Below the pieces are notes generated by a model that saw only the letters and a program-made list of their open reading frames with translations, made no database searches and was not told the origin of the DNA. A DNA stretch of 38,069 nt. Source: Streptomyces palmae (GTDB lineage: Bacteria > Actinomycetota > Actinomycetes > Streptomycetales > Streptomycetaceae). This document shows positions 31,571 to 38,069 of this stretch, piece after piece (positions within the stretch are counted from its first letter, which is position 1; every line of letters starts with the position of its first letter). The position numbers were made by a program, and so were the translations under genes. The stretch covers positions 1-38,069 of the forward strand of contig NZ_SRID01000022.1 of the NCBI RefSeq assembly GCF_004684805.1, written 5' to 3'.

Positions 31571-31909
31571 GACCATTACCTCACAATTGACGCCTAATCG
31601 GACAGGAATCGCCAGCCATCGGGGAGTTGCGAGCCACTGAGGCGCCCTGGCGGGAATTCCGGCACCGCCACGCCACCCGCACGCCCCCATGGCGGCCCCG
31701 CCCGACCGGCCGGGAAACGCCGCCCGCCCGCCCCAACACCGCACCGGTGTCCGATCGTTGGTCCACGGATCACCTGCCCAAGCGGGATCGGATCACACAC
31801 TCCAAGGCAACGGCGGCCGAACCCCGGATCACTTCGACGCCGGACCCACTGAATCGAAATGCCCTTATTGCCCGATGAGCATTCCGGACCGCGCCGCCTT
31901 GCGCGGGCG
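31571..31909. other. Intergenic region upstream of whiH, without a supported gene
   Basis: This stretch of about 340 bp separates the whiH promoter from the 3' repeats of the Nudix-regulator gene. The part near 31570-31620 is less GC rich and contains GGTGATCGACCATTACCTCAC-like dyad symmetry next to whiH, possibly regulatory. A rightward open frame of 83 codons exists, but its Arg/Pro/Thr-rich composition and lack of a ribosome site argue against a gene. Confidence 0.45.
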
Positions 31910-31965
31910 CCGGACCGGCCGGATCACACCTCGGGGTACCGGACCGGCCGGATCACACCTCGGGG
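31910..31965. repeat. Exact 27-bp direct repeat that includes the stop codon of the Nudix-regulator gene
   Basis: Two identical 27-bp copies (31910-31936 and 31939-31965, period 29) contain CCGGACCGGCCGGATCACAC. The second copy spans the last codons and the TGA (31953-31955) of the leftward gene; the first copy therefore carries a duplicate of those codons and stop just downstream. Confidence 0.9.
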
Positions 31966-32714
31966 CGCAACATCGGCGGATTGAGCACAGTGGCGCCGCC
32001 CGCCCGGAACAGCTGGGCCGGCCGGCCACCCTGGCGGGTGGTGGTCCCCCCGGTGGGCACCAGGAAGCCGGGTGTACCGGTGACCTTGCGGTGGAAGTTG
32101 CGCGGATCCAACGCCACTCCCCACACCGCTTCGTAGACCCGTCGCAGCTCACCCACGGTGAACTCCTGAGGGCAGAACGCGGTCGCCAGCGAGGAGTACT
32201 CGATCTTCGACCTGGCGCGCTCCACTCCGTCCGCCAGGATCCGCGCGTGGTCGAAGGCCAGTGGTGCGGAGACCTCCGCGTCGTGCCGGAACGCCGTGTC
32301 CTGGTCCAGGAGGTCGTCCACGGGTGCCCAGCGCACGCTGTGGGCGTCCCCACCGGCCCTCGGGGCGGGCAGGTCCGGAGCGAGTGCCAGGTGCGCGACG
32401 CTCACCACCCGCATCCGGGGGTCGCGCTGAGGGTCACCGTAGGTCGCCAACTGCTCGAGGTGGGCGGCATTGGGGAGTGCGGGCTGCGAAGGGGCGTGGG
32501 CCCGCAGGCCGGTCTCCTCCTCCAGCTCACGGGCCGCGGCCGCGGCGAGATCCTCGTCGGCCCGCACGAAGCCACCGGGCAGCGCCCAACGCCCCGGATA
32601 GGGTGGCTCGCCTCGGCGAACGGCCAACGCACACAGTGCGTGCCGCCGCACGGTGAGCACCACCAGGTCGACGGTGACGGCGAAGTGCGGGAAAGCCGAC
32701 GGGTCGTAGGGCAT
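31953..32714 (-). CDS. Nudix-domain/winged-helix regulator (NrtR-like)
   Basis: This 253-residue protein has a Nudix hydrolase domain (about residues 8-150) and a C-terminal winged-helix domain (about 165-240: EFTVGELRRVYEAVWGVALD followed by FHRKVTGTPGFLVPTG). The Nudix box is intact from Gly48 to Leu70 (GFVRADE, then ARELEEETGL), so hydrolysis of a nucleoside-diphosphate derivative may be retained. This domain pair is that of NrtR, which represses NAD synthesis genes and senses ADP-ribose-like ligands; other branches control sugar pathways. ATG 32714 is preceded at 6 nt by TATGAT and no ribosome site, indicating a leaderless message. A CCTGA/TCAGG inverted repeat overlaps the promoter and may be its own operator. 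No NAD-synthesis gene lies next to it, so the regulon is unknown. Confidence 0.87.
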   Translation of the reverse strand: MPYDPSAFPHFAVTVDLVVLTVRRHALCALAVRRGEPPYPGRWALPGGFVRADEDLAAAAARELEEETGLRAHAPSQPALPNAAHLEQLATYGDPQRDPRMRVVSVAHLALAPDLPAPRAGGDAHSVRWAPVDDLLDQDTAFRHDAEVSAPLAFDHARILADGVERARSKIEYSSLATAFCPQEFTVGELRRVYEAVWGVALDPRNFHRKVTGTPGFLVPTGGTTTRQGGRPAQLFRAGGATVLNPPMLRPEV

Positions 32715-32720
32715 AGCGTG

Positions 32721-32726
32721 ATCATA
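32721..32726 (-). promoter_or_regulatory. -10 box (TATGAT) of a probable leaderless promoter for the NrtR-like gene
   Basis: TATGAT on the minus strand is near the consensus TATAAT and ends exactly 6 nt before ATG 32714, so transcription would begin at the start codon. No Shine-Dalgarno sequence is found at normal distance. Confidence 0.6.
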
Positions 32727-32734
32727 GTCGTCTT

Positions 32735-32750
32735 CCTGACGATAATCAGG
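32735..32750. promoter_or_regulatory. Inverted repeat CCTGA-N6-TCAGG upstream of the NrtR-like gene
   Basis: CCTGACGATAATCAGG (plus strand) has perfect 5-bp arms with a 6-bp, AT-containing spacer. It lies 8 bp upstream of the -10 box, over the spacer and -35 region, so a bound protein would block RNA polymerase. It could be an autoregulatory operator. Confidence 0.5.
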
Positions 32751-32847
32751 CGCTTCAGGAGCATCGCCCACGCCCGCAGGACCATCCGCCCCTCCCGCTT
32801 CCCAGGCGCCGTGGGCCTCACTCCGCGGTGGGCGGGGGCCATCGCGA

Positions 32848-34374
32848 TCACCTGGTGGACTCGTCGGCGCCCGGACGCCGCCGCAGCTGGCGCGGCAACC
32901 GCGGCCGCCCCTGCGGACGGCGCCGGTCACGGCCCTCGCGCGGGGAGCCCGGACCGGCCGTGCCACGGCCGCCCCCGCGGCGCGGACGGCTCCCGAGCAC
33001 CCGACCGGATGCCGTGTCCCCCGCCGCGGTCGGACCCGCCCCACCCGGGTCGCCGTCGTCGTCCGCCGCGGGTGCGGCCGCCGCGGCCGGATCCGCGGTG
33101 CCGACGCCCCGCTCAGGCCCGGCGCCCGGATCGAGGACCGGGTGGCAGCCCGACGCGGCGTTCGCACGGGATCCCGATGCGCCGTCGGGGCCTGCCGAAC
33201 CGCCGGAGGCGGCGCGGACCGACTCCGGGTGGACGGTGGTGCGCGGGGTCTGGTCGCCATGGCGCCGCCGCAGGTGGCGGCGGAGGCGCTCGAGGTCGAC
33301 CCCTTCGTTGCAGGCGTGGTGGAGCAGTTGGGCGAAGAGGTAGTCGGGATCCGTCTTGAGGGCACGGCCGAGCGCGACCCGTGCCGCCGGCTCGTCGCCC
33401 GATGACAGGGCCACCCAGCCGGCCAGCGTGAGCGGAGCGCTGGCGTGCGAGGCGTAGGCCCCCACGCAGCGCCGGGCCAGGGCGCGCCACAGCCGCAGTG
33501 CCGGTGCGGCGTCCGGGCCCTCCATCCAGGCCGCCGCCTCGTCCCGGGTCTCGTGGTCCTGGAGCCCGATGATGGCCGCGGCGGCCTCTTCGGCGCCCAG
33601 CAGCGCGTCGTCGCGCAGATCGGCCGCCGTCCGGTCGGTGACCGGGCCGGCCGACCGGAGGCGTTCGAGCAGTTCGGAGAGCAGGTCGAGGGTCTGCCGG
33701 CGGACCGCCGCGCGGTCGCCGTCCAGGATCCTGAACGTCATGGCGGCCGCCGCCTCGTCCAACGCGGTCTCCAGCCCCTCGGCCCGCGGGGTGTCGAGCG
33801 GCGCCAGCCGGGCTTCCATCTCGCGCAGGGTGCCGCGCACCCGGATGCCGGCGAAGGTGGCCGCGGCGGCCATCACCGAAGTGCCGGGGATGCCCAGCGG
33901 AGTGCCGTCTTCCGGGCAGCAGCGCCGGTCCGGGCAGCAGTAGGACCAGAACCTCCGGTCGGCGATGCACAGCGCTTCCAGGACCGGCACCTCATGGTTC
34001 CCGCAGGCCACGCGCAACTGCTGGGCCAGGGGGCGGAGCCGCTCCATCACCTGCCGGCCGGACTCGCCCGGCGACGGGTCCTGGCACAGGAAGAGGACGA
34101 TGCCGTCGGGCCGGGCGCCGCGCCGTTCGGAGCCTGTGATCAGGCACTCGGCGACCTCGGCGCTCACCTCGGGCCAGTCCTCGCGGGCCTCCGGGATGCC
34201 GAGCCGCAGCCGGCCGCCGAACCGCCCCTGCGCACCGTGCAGGGCGACCAGCACCACGCTGTCGTCGGGATGGAATCCCAGCAGGAAGGGGAGGGCGTCG
34301 GCGAGCTCGGCGGGGCTGCTGAGCGTGACCTGCTGCTGGTCGAAGGGGCTGCTTGCCGCGTTGTGTCGAGTCAT
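32848..34374 (-). CDS. DUF4192 family protein with long disordered C-terminus
   Basis: This 508-residue actinobacterial protein carries a DUF4192 domain over about residues 14-375. Its start, VTLSSPAELADALPFLLGFH followed by PDDSVVLVALHG, is diagnostic for the family. The central part has two Cys clusters (YCCPDRRCCPEDG near residues 144-156) that could bind metal. A helical, TPR-like end follows (ARRCVGAYASHASAPLTLAG then LSSGDEPAARVALGRALKTD). The last ~125 residues are Gly/Asp then Arg rich and probably disordered, ending in GRPRLPRQLRRRPGADESTR. Function is unknown. ATG 34374 has no ribosome site; ACTGT 6 nt upstream is a weak leaderless -10 box. It is divergent from the RecQ gene, with a double DnaA-box palindrome between them, which hints at a role in DNA metabolism. 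Confidence 0.88.
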   Translation of the reverse strand: MTRHNAASSPFDQQQVTLSSPAELADALPFLLGFHPDDSVVLVALHGAQGRFGGRLRLGIPEAREDWPEVSAEVAECLITGSERRGARPDGIVLFLCQDPSPGESGRQVMERLRPLAQQLRVACGNHEVPVLEALCIADRRFWSYCCPDRRCCPEDGTPLGIPGTSVMAAAATFAGIRVRGTLREMEARLAPLDTPRAEGLETALDEAAAAMTFRILDGDRAAVRRQTLDLLSELLERLRSAGPVTDRTAADLRDDALLGAEEAAAAIIGLQDHETRDEAAAWMEGPDAAPALRLWRALARRCVGAYASHASAPLTLAGWVALSSGDEPAARVALGRALKTDPDYLFAQLLHHACNEGVDLERLRRHLRRRHGDQTPRTTVHPESVRAASGGSAGPDGASGSRANAASGCHPVLDPGAGPERGVGTADPAAAAAPAADDDGDPGGAGPTAAGDTASGRVLGSRPRRGGGRGTAGPGSPREGRDRRRPQGRPRLPRQLRRRPGADESTR

Positions 34375-34412
34375 GGCACGACAGTCGCGCGGCCGCGGTG
34401 ATTCCCGCCACC

Positions 34413-34436
34413 CCTGTGGATAACGTTATCCACAGG
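34413..34436. promoter_or_regulatory. 24-bp perfect palindrome of two inverted DnaA boxes
   Basis: The sequence is CCTGTGGATAAC followed by its exact complement GTTATCCACAGG. It contains two copies of the classical DnaA box TTATCCACA, at 34415-34423 (inverted) and 34426-34434, separated by 2 bp. It lies in the 111-bp gap between the divergent DUF4192 and recQ starts, about 50 bp from recQ and 40 bp from DUF4192. DnaA is also a transcription factor, so it may control one or both genes. Confidence 0.8.
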
Positions 34437-34485
34437 CTGCGCCGCTCGTTCGCGCGATGTCGGTGGTATCGGGTTGCATGGAGGC

Positions 34486-36672
34486 ATGAGCAACGACGAT
34501 CTCCGTGTCTCGGCCGACCGTGTCCTCGCCCGCCTGGTGGGGGACGCCACCGGCACCGCCCGGCTGCGCGAGGACCAGTGGCGTGCCGTGGAGGCGCTGG
34601 TCGCCGACCGCCGCCGGGCGCTGGTGGTGCAGCGCACCGGGTGGGGGAAGTCCGCGGTCTACTTCGTGGCCACCGCGCTGCTCCGGGAGCGCGGCGCCGG
34701 TCCCACGGTGATCGTCTCTCCACTGCTGGCGCTGATGCGGAACCAGGTGGACGCGGCGGCGCGAGCCGGAATCCACGCCCGCACCATCAACTCCGCCAAC
34801 ACCGAGGAGTGGGACACCATCCAGGGCGAGGTGGCCGCGGGAGAGGTGGATGTGCTCCTGGTCAGCCCCGAGCGGCTGAACAACCCCGACTTCCGGGACC
34901 AGGTGCTGCCCAAGTTGGCCGCCTCGACCGGCCTGCTGGTGGTGGACGAGGCGCACTGCATCTCGGACTGGGGGCACGACTTCCGGCCCGACTACCGCAG
35001 GCTGCGCACCATGCTCGCGGATCTGCCGCCCGGTGTGCCGGTGCTGGCGACCACCGCCACGGCGAACGCACGGGTCACCGCGGACGTCGCGGAGCAGTTG
35101 GGCACCGGTGGCCGCGAGGCCGGCGGTGCCACCGACGGCTCGCGGGCCCTCGTGCTGCGCGGGCCGCTGGACCGGGAGAGCCTGAGTCTGTCGGTACTCC
35201 GGTTGCCCGACGCCGCTCACCGGCTGGGCTGGCTCGCCGACCAGCTGGACGCGCTGCCCGGTTCCGGGATCATCTACACCCTCACCGTGGCCGCCGCGGA
35301 GGAGGTCACGGCGTATCTGCGGCGGTGCGGCCACACCGTCGCCTCGTACACCGGCCGGACGGAGAACGCCGACCGGCAGCAGGCCGAGGAGGATCTGCTG
35401 GCCAACCGCGTCAAGGCGCTGGTGGCGACCTCCGCGCTGGGTATGGGCTTCGACAAGCCGGACCTCGGTTTCGTGGTGCACCTCGGCTCGCCGTCCTCCC
35501 CCATCGCCTACTACCAGCAGGTCGGCCGCGCGGGTCGAGGTGTGGAACACGCCGAGGTGCTGCTGCTGCCCGGTCGCGAGGACGAGGCGATCTGGCAGTA
35601 CTTCGCCTCGCTCGCCTTCCCCACCGAGGAGCAGGTGCGCCGCACCCTGGAGGTGCTGACCGCGGCCGGCGGCCCGATGTCGCTGCCGGCGATCGAACCG
35701 CAGGTCGATCTGCGCCGGTCGCGCCTGGAGATCATGCTCAAGGTGCTCGATGTGGACGGAGCGGTGCGGCGGGTGCGGGGTGGCTGGGCCGCGACCGGCC
35801 AGGCCTGGGGCTACGACGCAGAGCGCTATGCCCGGGTGGCGCAGCAGCGGGCGGCGGAGCAGCAGGCCATGCGGGACTACGCCACCTCGACGGGGTGCCG
35901 GATGGAGTTCCTGCGGCGGCAGTTGGACGACGAGGCGGCGGCCCCGTGCGGGCGCTGCGACAACTGCGCGGGCCCCCGTTTCACCGCCGAGGTCTCCGAC
36001 GCCTCGCTGGCCGCGGCGCGCGGTGAGCTGGGGAGGCCCGGGGTCGAGGTGGAACCGCGCCGGATGTGGCCCACCGGGCTGCCCGCCGTGGGAATCGATC
36101 TCCGGGGCCGCATCCCGGCAGGCGAACAGGCGGCGCCGGGGCGGGCGCTGGGGAGGCTGTCGGACATCGGCTGGGGCAACCGGCTGCGCCCGCTGCTGTC
36201 CGCGCAGGCTCCGGACGGTCCGGTGCCCGACGATGTCGCGGACGCCGTGGTGACCGTGCTGGCCGACTGGGCCAAGGGGCCTGGTGGTTGGGCCTCCGGC
36301 GCCGCGGACGCCCCGGCGCGGCCGGTCGGGGTGGTCACGCTTCCCTCTCTCACCCGGCCGCGGCTGATCCAGTCCCTGGGCGAGCGGATAGCGGCGATCG
36401 GGCGGATGCCGCTGCTCGGCGCGGTGGCGTACACCGCCGAGGCCCAGGACATCCGCTTGCCGCGCTCCAACAGCGCCCAGCGGCTCCGGGCGCTGCACGG
36501 GGCTCTCACCATTTCCGAGTCGCTGTCCGCCGCGCTCGCCGAGGCGGCCGGGCCGGTGCTGCTGATCGACGATCTGACGGACTCCGGCTGGACCCTGGCA
36601 GTGGCCGCCCGGTTGCTTCGCAAGGCCGGTGCGCGGGGCGTCTATCCGCTGGTCCTGGCGGTGCAGGGGTAG
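34486..36672 (+). CDS. RecQ-family DNA helicase fused to a phosphoribosyltransferase-like domain
   Basis: This 728-residue protein has a RecQ helicase core with Walker [11 protein letters not shown] (Lys55), the DEAH box in [15 protein letters not shown] (154-157), [10 protein letters not shown], and motifs V/VI in [20 protein letters not shown] and [12 protein letters not shown] zinc-binding RecQ-Ct part follows, with CRMEFLRR and CGRCDNC near residues 470-500. No HRDC domain is seen. Instead the C-terminus (about 570-728) is a phosphoribosyltransferase-like fold with [14 protein letters not shown] and the PRPP-binding loop [13 protein letters not shown]. It should unwind DNA in recombination or repair; the role of the extra domain is unknown. 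ATG 34486 has GGAGG only 1 nt away, so initiation may depend on TTG 34474 or on a leaderless start. It is divergent from the DUF4192 gene and ends at a terminator at 36686-36720. Confidence 0.93.
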   Translation: MSNDDLRVSADRVLARLVGDATGTARLREDQWRAVEALVADRRRALVVQRTGWGKSAVYFVATALLRERGAGPTVIVSPLLALMRNQVDAAARAGIHARTINSANTEEWDTIQGEVAAGEVDVLLVSPERLNNPDFRDQVLPKLAASTGLLVVDEAHCISDWGHDFRPDYRRLRTMLADLPPGVPVLATTATANARVTADVAEQLGTGGREAGGATDGSRALVLRGPLDRESLSLSVLRLPDAAHRLGWLADQLDALPGSGIIYTLTVAAAEEVTAYLRRCGHTVASYTGRTENADRQQAEEDLLANRVKALVATSALGMGFDKPDLGFVVHLGSPSSPIAYYQQVGRAGRGVEHAEVLLLPGREDEAIWQYFASLAFPTEEQVRRTLEVLTAAGGPMSLPAIEPQVDLRRSRLEIMLKVLDVDGAVRRVRGGWAATGQAWGYDAERYARVAQQRAAEQQAMRDYATSTGCRMEFLRRQLDDEAAAPCGRCDNCAGPRFTAEVSDASLAAARGELGRPGVEVEPRRMWPTGLPAVGIDLRGRIPAGEQAAPGRALGRLSDIGWGNRLRPLLSAQAPDGPVPDDVADAVVTVLADWAKGPGGWASGAADAPARPVGVVTLPSLTRPRLIQSLGERIAAIGRMPLLGAVAYTAEAQDIRLPRSNSAQRLRALHGALTISESLSAALAEAAGPVLLIDDLTDSGWTLAVAARLLRKAGARGVYPLVLAVQG

Positions 36673-36685
36673 GGGTCGCGTCGGC

Positions 36686-36720
36686 GGTGCGCGACCGGCC
36701 GGGGGACACGGTCGCGCACC
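36686..36720 (+). terminator. Hairpin terminator after recQ
   Basis: GGTGCGCGACCG (36686-36697) pairs perfectly with CGGTCGCGCACC (36709-36720) around an 11-nt loop. It begins 14 bp past the recQ stop. TTGACG at 36783-36788 and CACGGT 16 nt later may form the promoter of the next gene. Confidence 0.9.
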
Positions 36721-36885
36721 TTCGCGTTCCCGGTCGGCCGTGCCTGATTGCTCGTTGCCGCATACCTGTGCGACCGGGAGAATTGACGCAGCTCATGCTC
36801 CGCCCACGGTCTGCCGGGACCGTGCCACGGCGTGCCCGCCTCCTCAGGCCGGACCATCCGTGGGCGCGCAGACGAAGGGAGAGTC

Positions 36886-37512
36886 ATGACCTTCGACTTC
36901 GCTCCGCCGCCGTCCGCCGAGCCCGATTCCCACCTCGGCCGGGTGCTCGTGCCCACCGAGTGGGCCGATGCGGGCATACCACTGCTGCGCAACCCGCGTG
37001 AGGTCGTCATCGGGCTGCACGCACGCCATCTGCCGAGTCCCTGGACCGCGGTGGTCGCGGTGTTCGGTCCGGACGAACGGCTGGTCGCCAGCGCCTCCTT
37101 CGCCCGAGAGGGCATCGCGGTGGACGGCTGGGACACGCGCAACGCGCTACTGGGCCAGCTGCGTCAGGTGATCCCGCACGATCTGCGCCGCCGCACCCCG
37201 GTGCGTACCGCGGTGCTGCTCCACTGCCGCGAGGGGAGCAGCGGATGGACCGAGGAGGACGGTGCCTGGATGTGGGGGCTGCGGGACGCCTGCACGCTGC
37301 ACGGGCTGCGCTGCGGCGCGTACATCACGCTGACCCGCGGCGGCTGGCAGGTGCTGGGCGAGGGCCGCAGCGGTCGCAAGCCCCACTCGGGGTCGACTCC
37401 GGGGTGGGCCGTGGCCGCTTCGGGCGGAATCCCGGAGCAGGGCGCCCCGGGCCCTGTGCCGCGCGCCGGTGGCGGCGTGCCGAAGGCGCTGGGGCACACG
37501 GCCGCCCGGTGA
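36886..37512 (+). CDS. Hypothetical protein with a degenerate RadC/JAB-like region
   Basis: This 208-residue cytoplasmic protein has GGGAG 4 nt before ATG 36886. The part from about residue 40 to 155 has the order of elements of a RadC/JAB domain: a strand VVAVFGPDERLVASASF, helices, then AVLLHCREGSSGWTEED and a helix followed by GLRCGAYITL. In RadC the matching segment is a strand, HNHPSG, (T/S)EED, helix, DHIIVG. Here the metal-binding HXH is HCR, so a metalloprotease-like activity is unlikely. The C-terminal 50 residues are Gly/Pro rich and disordered. It follows recQ in the same direction after a terminator, so it has its own promoter (TTGACG near 36783). The RadC likeness is my pattern reading and may be coincidental; function is unknown. 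Confidence 0.72.
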   Translation: MTFDFAPPPSAEPDSHLGRVLVPTEWADAGIPLLRNPREVVIGLHARHLPSPWTAVVAVFGPDERLVASASFAREGIAVDGWDTRNALLGQLRQVIPHDLRRRTPVRTAVLLHCREGSSGWTEEDGAWMWGLRDACTLHGLRCGAYITLTRGGWQVLGEGRSGRKPHSGSTPGWAVAASGGIPEQGAPGPVPRAGGGVPKALGHTAAR

Positions 37513-37575
37513 CAGGCGGCTCCTGCTCAGGGCCGCCGGGCACCGGGCGTACGGGCCGGACGTGTCGTACCGGTC

Positions 37576-38037
37576 TCAGACGCCGGCGGCGATCAGCGTG
37601 TTGATCCGCTGCGGGTCGCCGCAGACGACCAGCAGCGCACCGGCACGGGCCATGGCCTGCGGCAGCATACGGGCGATCGCGTCGTCCGCGCCGCCGTTGA
37701 CGGCCACGACCACGACCGGGCGGCCGGCCAACCGGTCGGAATCCGCCGCGGCGTAGAAGACGTCGTCACCCGCGTCCTGCTGGGCCCAGTACGACGCTTC
37801 CCCGAAGGACAGCTCGTGTGCCGCCCACGGGTGCTGCTCGCCGGTGGCCAGCACCAGGATCTCGCCGGGTGCGCGACCGGATTCCAGCAGCAGGTCGACG
37901 GTCTCGTCCGCGGCGTCCAGCGCGCCCTCGACGGACGCGGGTATGAGCTGGATCTGCGGAGTGGACGAGGCCTCGTGGGCAGACGGTGCGGGCGATGCGG
38001 GCTTCGCATCACCCGGGGTGCGCTGCGACGGGGTCAC
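37576..38037 (-). CDS. Hypothetical protein, possibly cut at the right window edge
   Basis: At least 153 residues are read from GTG 38037, which has no ribosome site. The frame stays open to the window edge, so the true start may lie outside. The first ~25 residues are Pro/Ser/Ala rich. The remainder is a compact alpha/beta unit: IQLIPASVEGALDAADETVD, then GEILVLATGEQHPWAAHELSFGE, YWAQQDAGDDVFYA, RPVVVVAVNGG, and LLVVCGDPQRINTL at the end. This resembles the final part of superfamily I helicases (the VVVV..NGG and LLVVCGDP strands), but no Walker motifs are present in the visible part, so no helicase function can be claimed. It is convergent with the preceding gene across a 63-bp gap. Confidence 0.68.
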   Translation of the reverse strand: MTPSQRTPGDAKPASPAPSAHEASSTPQIQLIPASVEGALDAADETVDLLLESGRAPGEILVLATGEQHPWAAHELSFGEASYWAQQDAGDDVFYAAADSDRLAGRPVVVVAVNGGADDAIARMLPQAMARAGALLVVCGDPQRINTLIAAGV

Positions 38038-38069
38038 GGCGGGAGCGCGGTGCGGGCCGGGGACTCCGG

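Noticed and set aside
31627..31878. 83-codon rightward open frame upstream of whiH
   Set aside because: Arg/Pro/Thr-rich composition, no ribosome site and no recognisable family; more likely intergenic.
34413..34436. Replication origin
   Set aside because: Only one inverted pair of DnaA boxes is present, with no box cluster, no AT-rich unwinding element and no dnaA/dnaN neighbours.

Overview
The window is a chromosomal core segment of a Streptomyces (or very close streptomycete). The DNA is very GC rich, and the gene set is diagnostic. It holds the principal sigma factor hrdB next to the sporulation regulator whiH, the actinobacterial cell-division gene sepH, both topoisomerase IV genes (parC, parE), an HPr gene with a DasR-type operator, and a c-di-AMP riboswitch ahead of a cell-wall hydrolase. 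I see no insertion sequence, phage gene, tRNA, rRNA or CRISPR array. The gene order looks like the conserved Streptomyces core, so novelty lies in gene architecture and regulation rather than in acquired islands.

Layout, left to right. (1) 1-5.2 kb: a truncated membrane protein gene diverging from sepH, a two-domain sulfurtransferase, a two-domain VOC (glyoxalase-fold) protein and thymidine kinase. (2) 5.2-10.3 kb: a leftward group of phosphodiesterase, DUF5998 and a 1057-residue GNAT/acyl-CoA-synthetase-like protein acetyltransferase of the PatA type. (3) 10.4-15.1 kb: ptsH, a secreted M23 peptidase behind a ydaO riboswitch, and a coupled pair of M16 peptidases of which only one keeps the zinc motif. 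(4) 15.3-20.7 kb: parC, then two divergent citrate-synthase genes. One of these is fused to an N-terminal helix-turn-helix, and their shared promoter region carries three copies of the perfect palindrome TCAATATTGA. (5) 20.8-26.3 kb: a Suc_Fer-type ferredoxin behind an iron box, an acetate/solute:cation symporter with its DUF485 partner, and parE. (6) 26.8-32.7 kb: a small zinc-ribbon protein, a secreted trypsin, a GvpU-like small protein, hrdB, whiH and a Nudix/winged-helix (NrtR-like) regulator. (7) 32.8-38 kb: a DUF4192 gene diverging from a RecQ helicase fused to a phosphoribosyltransferase-like domain, with a 24-bp palindrome made of two inverted DnaA boxes between them, followed by two poorly understood genes.

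How the parts may work together: several genes sit at acetyl-CoA and central-carbon control points (PatA-type acetyltransferase, acetate symporter, two citrate synthases, HPr). Others belong to growth, division and DNA topology (hrdB, sepH, parC/parE, recQ, whiH, the riboswitch-controlled hydrolase). The most interesting unexplained element is the helix-turn-helix/citrate-synthase fusion. It keeps the catalytic residues, diverges from an ordinary citrate synthase, and has palindromes placed over both promoters, which suggests an enzyme that also acts as its own metabolite-sensing repressor or activator. Other recurring signals are a family of short tandem repeats abutting or overlapping stop codons, a 16-nt terminator arm used twice, and several genes whose -10 box lies exactly 6 nt from the start codon, as expected of leaderless mRNAs.
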